Of a DNA stretch of 12,071 nt, positions 1 to 6,363 are shown piece after piece. Origin of the DNA: Candidatus Bathyarchaeota archaeon (lineage in GTDB: Archaea > Thermoproteota > Bathyarchaeia > 40CM-2-53-6 > FEN-987); assembly GCA_003152955.1 (NCBI GenBank), contig PMBQ01000178.1, positions 1 through 12,071 of the forward strand, given 5' to 3'. A model generated the notes under the pieces. The model ran no database searches, was not told the origin of the DNA, and saw only the letters and a program-made list of their open reading frames with translations. Position numbers and translations under genes: made by a program. Positions within the stretch are counted from its first letter, which is position 1. The number at the start of each line of letters is the position of its first letter.

Positions 1-668
1 GAAAGACCGGCGTCAACCATCCCAAAGCCAAGAATCTCATAGGAGCCTTTCACCAGCCCAGCCTCGTCTGGACAGATGTCTGTACCCTATCGACTCTCCC
101 CGAGAGAGAGCTCCGCTCTGGACTGGCTGAAATCATAAAATACTCGATCATCGCAGATCCAACCCTCCTCCAAATGCTTTCTGAAAACGTACGCTCCTTT
201 TCCAGCATCTCAAGGGACTCGCTCATCGCGATCATTTCTCGCTGCTGCTCAATCAAAGCGCGTATTGTCGGACAAGATGAGGATGAACGGGGTGTTAGAT
301 CGACATTAAACTATGGCCACACAATTGGACATGCTTTGGAATCGCTGACTGGCTACGCTCACTACACACATGGAGAAGCAATAGCGATTGGCATGATGGC
401 TGCTGCGCGAATATCTCTTGAAATTGATGCCACAGATCATGAAATGGTTCAAACCCAAGAAAACACCATCAGAAGCGCGGGACTTCCCACAATCGTCCCC
501 CGTTCCCTCAACTCAGTCGAAATTGTAGGACAGCTCAACAAAGACAAGAAGAGGCTTGGTGAGAGAGTCAGATGGGTGTTACCACGGAAAGTGGGAGAAG
601 TCTTCCTTACGGAAAACGTGCCATCAGATGTCGTTCTCAAAGTCCTTCATAACATGACTGATTCTTAG
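1..668 (+). CDS. aroB: 3-dehydroquinate synthase, 5'-truncated by window edge
   Basis: This enzyme converts DAHP to 3-dehydroquinate, the second step of the shikimate pathway, using NAD+ and a divalent metal. The frame is open from base 3 to a TAG at 666-668, giving 221 residues. The family usually has about 340-360, so roughly the first 130 residues, including most of the NAD-binding domain, lie outside the window. The fragment begins with KTGVNHP and continues NLIGAFHQP, both typical of the family. The expected metal ligands are present: Glu43 in GLAEIIKY, His106 in LNYGHTIGHALE, and His123 in HGEAIAIGM (fragment numbering). An ATG at 174 falls inside the conserved domain and is not the start. 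It is the first visible gene of the aromatic operon, and aroD follows 14 bases after the stop. Many Euryarchaeota lack AroB, so its presence supports a TACK archaeon. Confidence 0.95.
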   Translation, partial: KTGVNHPKAKNLIGAFHQPSLVWTDVCTLSTLPERELRSGLAEIIKYSIIADPTLLQMLSENVRSFSSISRDSLIAIISRCCSIKARIVGQDEDERGVRSTLNYGHTIGHALESLTGYAHYTHGEAIAIGMMAAARISLEIDATDHEMVQTQENTIRSAGLPTIVPRSLNSVEIVGQLNKDKKRLGERVRWVLPRKVGEVFLTENVPSDVVLKVLHNMTDS

Positions 669-682
669 GAGACTCAAGCTGG

Positions 683-1357
683 TTGCAGTTGAAGATCTGT
701 GTTTCAGTAATGGAGAGAACGGTGCAACGAACGCTCAAAGTCCTCGAGAAACTAGAACAGTATGATTCAGATCTGTTTGAGATACGCCTAGATCTGATGA
801 AAGGCACATCATCACTCGCTGCGATAAGACGAAGCACGAACCGGCCGATTATTGCGACCATCAGACGCAGAGGCGACGGTGGCTTCTTTCACGGGACAGA
901 AGCAGCTAGATTAGAGGCATTGATTCAAGCGGCCAAAGCGGGCTTTGACTACGTAGATGTCGAACTGAATACAAAGAAAGTTAGCGAATCTGTAAGGCGT
1001 TTTGAACACGAGGGAGCAAAAGCCATTGTCTCCTACCACAACGCGAAGACCACTCCGAGGACAGCTGTGCTTGAATCCATTCTCAAGAGAGAGAGAAGAG
1101 CTGGCGCTGATGTCTGCAAGATTGTAACCACTGCCAGGAAGCTTTCCGACAGCCTTCACTGCCTCGCGTTTGTCAACAAGCAAGCCAGAAACGCAAGACT
1201 GGTGTGCTTCGCCATGGGAAGGCTCGGTATCCCGTCTAGAGTTCTTTCTCCGGTGTTCGGAGCTTATTTCACATTTGCCTCATCTGGAGCCGGAAAAGAG
1301 ACCGCGAGCGGACAAGTGCCGATAAGCGAACTTAGAGCTCTCTACAAAAGCTTCTAG
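683..1357 (+). CDS. aroD: 3-dehydroquinate dehydratase, type I
   Basis: This cytosolic enzyme dehydrates 3-dehydroquinate to 3-dehydroshikimate through a Schiff-base lysine. The 224-residue product has the usual archaeal type I length. Visible active-site elements are EIRLD (33-37), the catalytic His119 in IVSYHN, the Schiff-base Lys146 in ADVCKI, Arg186 in MGRLGIPSR, and the C-terminal FTFAS plus ASGQ (208-211) that contacts substrate. The start is a TTG. Two are possible: 683, with GGAG at 668-671 eleven bases upstream, and 689, which gives MKICVS, the common N-terminus of the family. I kept 683 because of the spacing. The SD-like GGAG overlaps the aroB stop, so the two genes are probably translated from one message. 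aroE follows 5 bases after the stop. The product feeds AroE. Confidence 0.95.
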   Translation: MQLKICVSVMERTVQRTLKVLEKLEQYDSDLFEIRLDLMKGTSSLAAIRRSTNRPIIATIRRRGDGGFFHGTEAARLEALIQAAKAGFDYVDVELNTKKVSESVRRFEHEGAKAIVSYHNAKTTPRTAVLESILKRERRAGADVCKIVTTARKLSDSLHCLAFVNKQARNARLVCFAMGRLGIPSRVLSPVFGAYFTFASSGAGKETASGQVPISELRALYKSF

Positions 1358-1362
1358 ATGGC

Positions 1363-2256
1363 GTGGATCAACATATGAGCCGTTCACAAGCTTCCAGCAA
1401 CATGTTGAGTATCAGCGGTTCAACAGGAGTCTACGCAATTATTGGCGATCCGATCGCACACACGCTGTCACCCGCGATCCACAATGCAGCGTTCAAGTCG
1501 CTGAACATGAATCGCGTATATGTTCCATTTCGAGTGCGCGAAAATGAACTCGGTCGAGCCTTTGCAGGCTTGAAATCTCTCGGAGTACTTGGCATCAATG
1601 TGACCATGCCCCACAAATCAAGCGTCCTACGCCTCTTAGACACGATTGACGCTACTGCTAAAGAAATTGGGGCCGTAAACACAGTGGTCAGGAAAGGCGC
1701 CGGATTCCACGGCTACAATACGGATGGTGAAGCGGCGGTGACAGTTCTCTCGCGTCTTGGCTCTTTGTCTGACAGGAAAATTGTGATTCTTGGCGCTGGA
1801 GGAACCGCAAGCGCCATCGCCTATCAACTCGCTAAGACCGCAGAGAGCATTGTCATCTTGAATCGTACTCGCTCCAAAGGAGCACGTCTGGCTTACGATA
1901 TTACAAAGAGAAAAGGAGCTTCGTGCCAGGCGTATCCCCTGGATAGACGGAACATCTGCAGAGAGGCGGCACGAGGAGATCTTCTGATAAACACTATACC
2001 CGTCTCCGTGTTTCCTCGTTTGGGGAAGATCTTGATACAGGAAAGACTGGTCACGCGAGACATGTTACTGATGGACGTCAACTACGAATCCAAGAGTGAC
2101 TTCCTTTCCGAAGCAAAACTCAGTGGAGCCACGATCATTGATGGTATCGAGATGTTGATCGGACAGGCAGCGCTCTCCTTCAAACTCTGGACTGGTCTAG
2201 ATGCACCGATCAACGTAATGCGCAAAGCAGCTGCTGAGGCGAGATCTAAGCGATGA
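1363..2256 (+). CDS. aroE: Shikimate dehydrogenase
   Basis: This enzyme reduces 3-dehydroshikimate to shikimate with NADPH. From the GTG at 1363 the protein has 297 residues. The substrate domain shows LSPAIHN (35-41), INVTMPHK with catalytic Lys85, GAVNT (103-107) and YNTDG with catalytic Asp121. The Rossmann domain has GAGGTASA (144-151) and NRTR (167-170), which usually reads the NADPH 2'-phosphate. The C-terminal IDGIEMLIGQAALSFKLWTG is diagnostic. The usual N-[AT]-TPVGM loop reads NTIPVSVF, a mild divergence near the nicotinamide. The start is uncertain: homologs usually begin close to residue 16, so ATG at 1375 or 1402 is also possible, and no candidate has a clear SD site. The gene lies 5 bases after aroD, and its TGA shares ATGA with the start of the kinase gene. 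Confidence 0.93.
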   Translation: MDQHMSRSQASSNMLSISGSTGVYAIIGDPIAHTLSPAIHNAAFKSLNMNRVYVPFRVRENELGRAFAGLKSLGVLGINVTMPHKSSVLRLLDTIDATAKEIGAVNTVVRKGAGFHGYNTDGEAAVTVLSRLGSLSDRKIVILGAGGTASAIAYQLAKTAESIVILNRTRSKGARLAYDITKRKGASCQAYPLDRRNICREAARGDLLINTIPVSVFPRLGKILIQERLVTRDMLLMDVNYESKSDFLSEAKLSGATIIDGIEMLIGQAALSFKLWTGLDAPINVMRKAAAEARSKR

Positions 2257-3167
2257 ATGGCCGGGGAGAAGCCACAGCGTACGGGGCTGTAACGATAGTT
2301 AATGCCCTTGCCACCGGGAAGGGGGCAGCCTTCGGCATCGATCTGTGGACTAAAGCCACAGTAGAACTGTCAGATGACACCACCATTGAAACCATTATTC
2401 TCAACGAGAAAGGCGAGAATACGCTGCTAGTGGAGAAATGCGTTCGAGCTGTACTTGACCGCGTTGGCGAGAAGACGCTCGGCGCAAGAGTGCAAACAGA
2501 GTCGATCATCCCGATCGCTAGAGGATTGAAGAGCAGTAGTGTAGCAGGCAACGCGGTCGTCCTCGCCACTCTCGCCGCCCTCGACAAGCACATGGACCTG
2601 AACGAAATACTGAAACTCGTTGTCGATGCGAGCCTCGAAGCAAAGGTCAGCGTAACAGGTGCGTTCGATGACGCTTCAGCCTCACTTTATGGGAATGTAG
2701 TTGTGACGGACAACATAGCTCGAAAGGTGCTGCGGACGTTTCCAGTCGAAGAATATTGTGTAATTTTACTGGTTCCACCTGAAAAAAGGTACACGATAGA
2801 GGTTGATTTAGCGAGAATCAAGACAATCGCGAAGCAGGTGGAGATCGCGCACCGGGAAGCGTTAAACGGGAATTATTGGAATGCAATGACACTAAACGCC
2901 CTGATATATTCAGGGGCCTTGAGACTCCCCACAGACATAATCATAGAGATTCTGAAAACTGGCGCAGTGGCGGCTGGGATCTCAGGGAAAGGCCCCGCCT
3001 ACGCCTTTGTAGTCAAAGAAGAACTCAAAGAACCGGTTTTGGGAATCCTACGGGAACACGAAGGCCAACTCATAGTTACGAAGACAAGAAGACACCCGTC
3101 ATTTCTGACATCGCCGTTGGAACAAGAAGGGTTTTCGATAATTGGAGATAACAATACGCCGCAGTAG
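2253..3167 (+). CDS. aroK: Archaeal shikimate kinase, GHMP family
   Basis: This enzyme phosphorylates shikimate to shikimate 3-phosphate with ATP. It belongs to the GHMP kinase fold (galactokinase, homoserine, mevalonate and phosphomevalonate kinases), the non-orthologous archaeal replacement for bacterial AroK/AroL. The 304-residue length fits. Motif 2, the ATP phosphate loop, is PIARGLKSSSVAGNA (87-101). TGAFDDASAS (135-144) is the archaeal shikimate-kinase signature, and GISGKGPAYAF (242-252) is GHMP motif 3. The ATG at 2253 overlaps the aroE stop as ATGA, indicating coupled translation. The 3' end overlaps aroA by 26 bases. The operon position between aroE and aroA separates it from homoserine or mevalonate kinase, which share motif 2. 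The last 25 residues or so, beyond HPSFLTSP, look unconserved. Confidence 0.95.
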   Translation: MNGRGEATAYGAVTIVNALATGKGAAFGIDLWTKATVELSDDTTIETIILNEKGENTLLVEKCVRAVLDRVGEKTLGARVQTESIIPIARGLKSSSVAGNAVVLATLAALDKHMDLNEILKLVVDASLEAKVSVTGAFDDASASLYGNVVVTDNIARKVLRTFPVEEYCVILLVPPEKRYTIEVDLARIKTIAKQVEIAHREALNGNYWNAMTLNALIYSGALRLPTDIIIEILKTGAVAAGISGKGPAYAFVVKEELKEPVLGILREHEGQLIVTKTRRHPSFLTSPLEQEGFSIIGDNNTPQ

Positions 3168-4404
3168 TCTCCGCGGCTCTTTGCAGGCACCGTCTTCCAA
3201 GAGTCGCACCCACAGAGCGCTATTCTGCGCAGGACTAGCTGAGGGTGAAAGCCACATTCAATCTCCGCTATTATGCGACGACACACTTGCCACCAAGCAA
3301 GCGCTCTCAAAACTCGGAGTAAGTACAAGGTGGGATAATCAAAACGCGATAGTAAGCAGCCATGCCAAGCTGACACAACCCTCTGGTTTAATTTTCTGTG
3401 AGGAATCGGGAACAACGCTTCGATTCATTTCGGCCATATGTGCAACGACACCTTACGATGCAAAGATTTCGGGTGGGCCTTCGCTGTTGAGAAGACCCGT
3501 CAAAGAACTTGCTCTTGCCCTCCAAGGGCTTGGAGCAGACTGCAAATCAAATCAAGGATATCCTCCGGTACAAGTCAGAGGTCCCCTACGTGGTGGATCC
3601 GTCAAAGTTCCCGGGAATGTAAGTTCCCAGTACATCTCTGCTCTTTTGCTGGCCGCTCCCTTGGCCAAGCAGCCGGTGGAACTCACTATAGGTGAGCGTT
3701 TGGAATCGAAGTCCTACGTCAATATGACCTTGGACATGCAGCGCAAGTTTGGCGTTCATGTTGAGGCCACAGCTGACCTGAGCAAGTTTTCCTGCGCTAG
3801 TCAGGTGTACCAAGCTTCCGATATTGAGATCGAAGGCGACTGGTCATCAGCGGCTTTCTTGCTCGTTGCAGCTACGATCGCTGGCGAAAAAGTGAAAATC
3901 AACAGACTCACTCAAGACAATCTCCAGGCCGATCAATACTTGCTCCGCATCTTAGAAAAGATGAATGGACAACTGAGCATCGATTCAAGTTCTGTCATCG
4001 CTGAGAAGTCAAGCCTCGCACCAATTGAGGTTGATGTCTCGGACAGCCCGGATCTTTTTCCAGCAATATGTGCACTATGCGCAGTAGCAGATGGCGTTAG
4101 TGAGATCACTGGGATACGAAGATTGAGGATCAAGGAATCTGACCGTGTTTCCGCAATGAGCGATGGGTTGAAGCGGATGGGTATCGAGACGCGCGAATTG
4201 GAGAATTCACTAACCATCCGGGGCGGTCAGCCGCGCGCCGCAACCATCGATCCACGTCGCGATCATAGGATAGCTATGGCGTTCGCCACGCTTGGGCTTT
4301 CCACGGATGAAACGAAGATAGTTGATGCTGAGTGCGTAGGAAAATCATATCCATCCTTCTGGCAGGATATACAGAACTTAGGAGCAGATGTGACAACACG
4401 TTGA
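3142..4404 (+). CDS. aroA: 5-enolpyruvylshikimate-3-phosphate synthase
   Basis: This enzyme transfers enolpyruvyl from PEP to shikimate 3-phosphate, forming EPSP. The 420 residues match the family (about 420-430). Visible sites are APSSKSRTHR (16-25, Lys20 and Arg25), CDDTLA (45-50), SGTTLR (89-94), GNVSSQY (158-164), GDWSSAAF (232-239), the catalytic-base region DLFPAI (304-309), IKESDR (330-335), DHRIAMA (374-380) and the C-terminal GKSYPSFW (400-407). In the PEP loop the residue before SGTT is Glu88, where most family members have Asn. The start is TTG 3142, which puts the N-terminus at MEITI followed by GSLQAPSSKS, the expected spacing; GAAGG at 3126-3130 may serve as a weak SD. It overlaps the kinase gene by 26 bases in another frame. 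Its TGA shares TTGA with the aroC start. Confidence 0.95.
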   Translation: MEITIRRSSLRGSLQAPSSKSRTHRALFCAGLAEGESHIQSPLLCDDTLATKQALSKLGVSTRWDNQNAIVSSHAKLTQPSGLIFCEESGTTLRFISAICATTPYDAKISGGPSLLRRPVKELALALQGLGADCKSNQGYPPVQVRGPLRGGSVKVPGNVSSQYISALLLAAPLAKQPVELTIGERLESKSYVNMTLDMQRKFGVHVEATADLSKFSCASQVYQASDIEIEGDWSSAAFLLVAATIAGEKVKINRLTQDNLQADQYLLRILEKMNGQLSIDSSSVIAEKSSLAPIEVDVSDSPDLFPAICALCAVADGVSEITGIRRLRIKESDRVSAMSDGLKRMGIETRELENSLTIRGGQPRAATIDPRRDHRIAMAFATLGLSTDETKIVDAECVGKSYPSFWQDIQNLGADVTTR

Positions 4405-4898
4405 CTGGAAACTCTATCGGGAACAGATTCGTCGTTACTAGTTTTGGGGAAAGCCACGGCCCAAAGGTGGGGACAGTCATCGACGGATGTCCCGCAGGTC
4501 TAGAGTTGTCCATGGACGAGATTCAGCGGGAGTTGCGTAGAAGACAGGCTAGTGGTGACGCGTTCTCGACGGAAAGGAGAGAACAGGATCAAGTGGAGAT
4601 CACATCTGGAGTTTTCAGTGGCCATACTACAGGAGCCCCCATTTTACTTTCCGTGCCAAACTTGGACACCCGGTCGAATGGTTACGAAGAAAGAAAATAC
4701 ACACCGAGGCCAGGACACGCTGACCTAGTTGCCAGGCTGAAGTATGGAGGATATGAGGATTACAGAGGGGGAGGCAGATTCTCAGCTAGAATTACTGCGG
4801 GGTTCGTGGCAGCCGGTGCAGTTGCAAAGAAACTCATCGGCACTATTGGAATTGGAACATACGCTCATACCGTGGAGATCGCTGGCATCCGAGCATAA
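4401..4898 (+). CDS. aroC: Chorismate synthase, N-terminal part up to an internal TAA
   Basis: Chorismate synthase converts EPSP to chorismate with reduced FMN. This piece encodes 165 residues. It has TSFGESHG (13-20, catalytic His19), the RPGHAD motif with the second catalytic His, and DYRGGGRFSARITAGFVAAGAVAKK. The reading runs normally to VEIAGIRA and then meets TAA at 4896-4898. The family has about 350-370 residues, so this is under half the enzyme. The same frame continues past the stop with the rest of the protein (see next entry); reading through would give 366 residues, exactly family length. The start is the TTG in TTGA, overlapping the aroA stop; this gives MTGNSIGNRF, the usual N-terminus. 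An in-frame ATG at 4332 lies within aroA and adds 23 unrelated residues, so I rejected it. The piece is unlikely to be active alone. Confidence 0.88.
   Translation: MTGNSIGNRFVVTSFGESHGPKVGTVIDGCPAGLELSMDEIQRELRRRQASGDAFSTERREQDQVEITSGVFSGHTTGAPILLSVPNLDTRSNGYEERKYTPRPGHADLVARLKYGGYEDYRGGGRFSARITAGFVAAGAVAKKLIGTIGIGTYAHTVEIAGIRA
4896..4898 (+). other. In-frame TAA inside aroC, next to A6 and C6 runs
   Basis: The stop follows codon GCA of the GIRA segment. The surrounding bases are GCA-T, six A, six C, T. Frame is the same on both sides, and conserved chorismate synthase sequence resumes downstream. Changing the length of the A or C run would not remove the stop, because T plus the first two A bases make TAA whatever the run length. 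A single substitution (for example TCA or CAA to TAA) is the simplest origin. TAA is neither the selenocysteine nor the pyrrolysine codon. Confidence 0.9.
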
Positions 4899-4940
4899 AA
4901 AACCCCCCTCGACCAAGAAGCGAAACTGTCACGGGATAAC

Positions 4941-5501
4941 GTGCTATACTGCGCGGACGGTGAAGCCGCTGACAAAATGACTGAAGCAATAGCGAGGGCA
5001 AAAGAACAAGGCGACACCGTCGGAGGCATAATAGAAGTCGTTGGAACTGGTATCCCAATAGGTTTAGGAGAACCGGTATTCGACAATCTCGACGGAGATC
5101 TGTGCAAAACTTTCTTTGCAATTCCATCAGTCAAGGCAGTAGAATTTGGAGCGGGCTTCGAGTCGTCGAAGATGCGAGGCTCAGAGTACAATGATCCTTT
5201 GAAAGTGCGCGACGGAACAATCCATAGTGTCACAAACAATGCTGGAGGAATCACTGGAGGACTAAGTAACGGTCAACCCTTAGTTTGCCGAATTGCGCTT
5301 AGGCCACCGTCATCAATTGCGATTTCGCAGAGTACTGTTAACCTACAAACAATCAAAGAGCAACCGCTACTGATCAAAGGCAGATTCGACGCCTGCGTTG
5401 TTCCGAGAGCGATTCCTATTGCGGAAGCCATGATGGCGATAGTGCTTGCCGACCATGCGTTGAGAGCGGGCCTGGTCCCACCCGTTCTTAAGAAAGTCTA
5501 G
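4941..5501 (+). CDS. aroC: Chorismate synthase, C-terminal part downstream of the internal TAA
   Basis: This is the remainder of chorismate synthase, in the same frame as the preceding piece. Open frame resumes directly after the TAA at 4899; the first possible restart is the GTG at 4941, followed by LYCADGEAADKMTEAI, which matches the conserved cysteine-containing segment of the family. Later signatures are GDTVGGIIEVV, FFAIPSVKAVEFGAGF, TNNAGGITGGLSNG and KGRFDACVVPRAIPIAEAMMAIVLADHALRAG. The family's common GRHDPC reads GRFDAC here. Phe at the His position is tolerated in some members; Ala for Pro is less usual. No convincing SD precedes 4941. Homology extends across the stop with no indel, so the gene is broken by one codon only. 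The TAG stop at 5499-5501 shares the palindrome CTAG with the opposite-strand pheA stop. Either this is a recent nonsense change, a sequence error, or the stop is bypassed. Confidence 0.85.
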   Translation: MLYCADGEAADKMTEAIARAKEQGDTVGGIIEVVGTGIPIGLGEPVFDNLDGDLCKTFFAIPSVKAVEFGAGFESSKMRGSEYNDPLKVRDGTIHSVTNNAGGITGGLSNGQPLVCRIALRPPSSIAISQSTVNLQTIKEQPLLIKGRFDACVVPRAIPIAEAMMAIVLADHALRAGLVPPVLKKV

Positions 5502-6331
5502 CTGGACGTTTCGCGCGGGTATGACCCCAGCACTTTTACAAAAGTCGACTTTGCTCGGAGGCTCTTTAGCGCTTCCCGACACGCTTGGTCTTTTACGTGG
5601 CCTTGAAAATCTACGAAGAAGTTGTATTCCCATGGTGTATTCTTCACTGGTCTTGATTCGATCTTCGTCAAATTGATTCTTCTGCTTGAAAGTGTCCTGA
5701 GGGCTCCGTACAACGAGCCCGGCTTGTGCTCAACCCCGAAAATGACAGATGTCTTATCATCCCCCGTGCGAAGCGCGATCCTTCCTCCGAGAACAAAGAA
5801 CCTCGTGTAGTTGACACCACTGTCTTCGATACCTTCCGAGATAATTTGCATAGCATAGAGTTGTGCTGCTCTTCTACTTGCGATTGCCGCTACCTTTGAA
5901 GATCGCATCGCCTTAACGAGCTTCACGCTACCTGCCGTGTCATAGGATGGTACCCCTTCCAGCCTGTGTGTGCGAAGATATTTCGCGCACTGCGCCAGCG
6001 CCTGTGGATGAGAGTAGACAGTCCGTATACCGCTCAGCTTTGCTCCTGATCCTGCAATAAGGCAATGCCTCACTCTGACCTGAACTTCGCCACGGACTCT
6101 CAATGGTGTCATAGCCAGCAGGTCATGAGTTTCATTGATGTTTCCTTCGTACGAGTTTTCCACAGGCACAACGCCGAAGGCAACTTGTCTCGTTTCTACG
6201 GTGTGAAAAACGTCTCGCAGAGTTCTGCAAGGTTTCACCGCGATACTCTCTCCGAAATATTTTTCGCATGCTTGGTGACTGTAGCTGCCCTTCTCGCCTT
6301 GGAAGGAAACTCGCACTGTTGAGCTAACCAA
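5498..6331 (-). CDS. pheA: Prephenate dehydratase with ACT domain
   Basis: This enzyme decarboxylates and dehydrates prephenate to phenylpyruvate, the committed step to phenylalanine. The 277-residue product has a periplasmic-binding-protein-like catalytic domain (about 6-182) with FQGEKGSYS (10-18), VPVENSYEGNINETHDLL (55-72), YSHPQALAQC (106-115), DTAGS (131-135), AAIASRRAAQLY (148-159) and the catalytic TRF motif (176-178). An ACT domain (about 193-270) follows, with ESRP (225-228), the Phe-binding loop of feedback-inhibited enzymes, so inhibition by phenylalanine is likely (inference from family). No chorismate mutase domain is attached; that activity sits in the upstream tyrA. The TTG at 6331 is chosen because GAGGT at 6340-6344 (minus) lies 8 bases upstream; GTG at 6316, giving MRVSFQGE, is the alternative. 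It lies 32 bases downstream of tyrA and is probably cotranscribed. Confidence 0.94.
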   Translation of the reverse strand: MVSSTVRVSFQGEKGSYSHQACEKYFGESIAVKPCRTLRDVFHTVETRQVAFGVVPVENSYEGNINETHDLLAMTPLRVRGEVQVRVRHCLIAGSGAKLSGIRTVYSHPQALAQCAKYLRTHRLEGVPSYDTAGSVKLVKAMRSSKVAAIASRRAAQLYAMQIISEGIEDSGVNYTRFFVLGGRIALRTGDDKTSVIFGVEHKPGSLYGALRTLSSRRINLTKIESRPVKNTPWEYNFFVDFQGHVKDQACREALKSLRAKSTFVKVLGSYPRETSS

Positions 6332-6339
6332 ATCAGTAG

Positions 6340-6344
6340 ACCTC
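6340..6344 (-). promoter_or_regulatory. Shine-Dalgarno site that decides the pheA start
   Basis: On the minus strand GAGGT stands 8 bases before TTG 6331-6329, within the short tyrA-pheA gap. It matches the archaeal anti-SD core and supports the TTG over the GTG five codons later. Confidence 0.6.
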
Positions 6345-6363
6345 GGATGTCCGAACCTCTTTC

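Noticed and set aside
2876..3151. 91-codon plus-strand open frame within the shikimate kinase gene
   Set aside because: It overlaps conserved GHMP motif 3 in another frame and its translation looks like out-of-frame sequence.
4332..4400. ATG at 4332 as the start of chorismate synthase
   Set aside because: It would add 23 residues encoded within the aroA 3' end and unlike the family N-terminus; TTG 4401 gives the conserved MTGNSIGN start.
4896..4898. Selenocysteine or pyrrolysine recoding at the aroC stop
   Set aside because: Those use TGA and TAG; this is TAA, and TAG is the normal terminator of most genes here.
4897..4903. A-AAA-AAC heptamer in aroC as a programmed -1 frameshift site
   Set aside because: It is out of register with the aroC frame, lies partly within the TAA itself, and the downstream homologous frame is the same as the upstream one, so no shift is needed.
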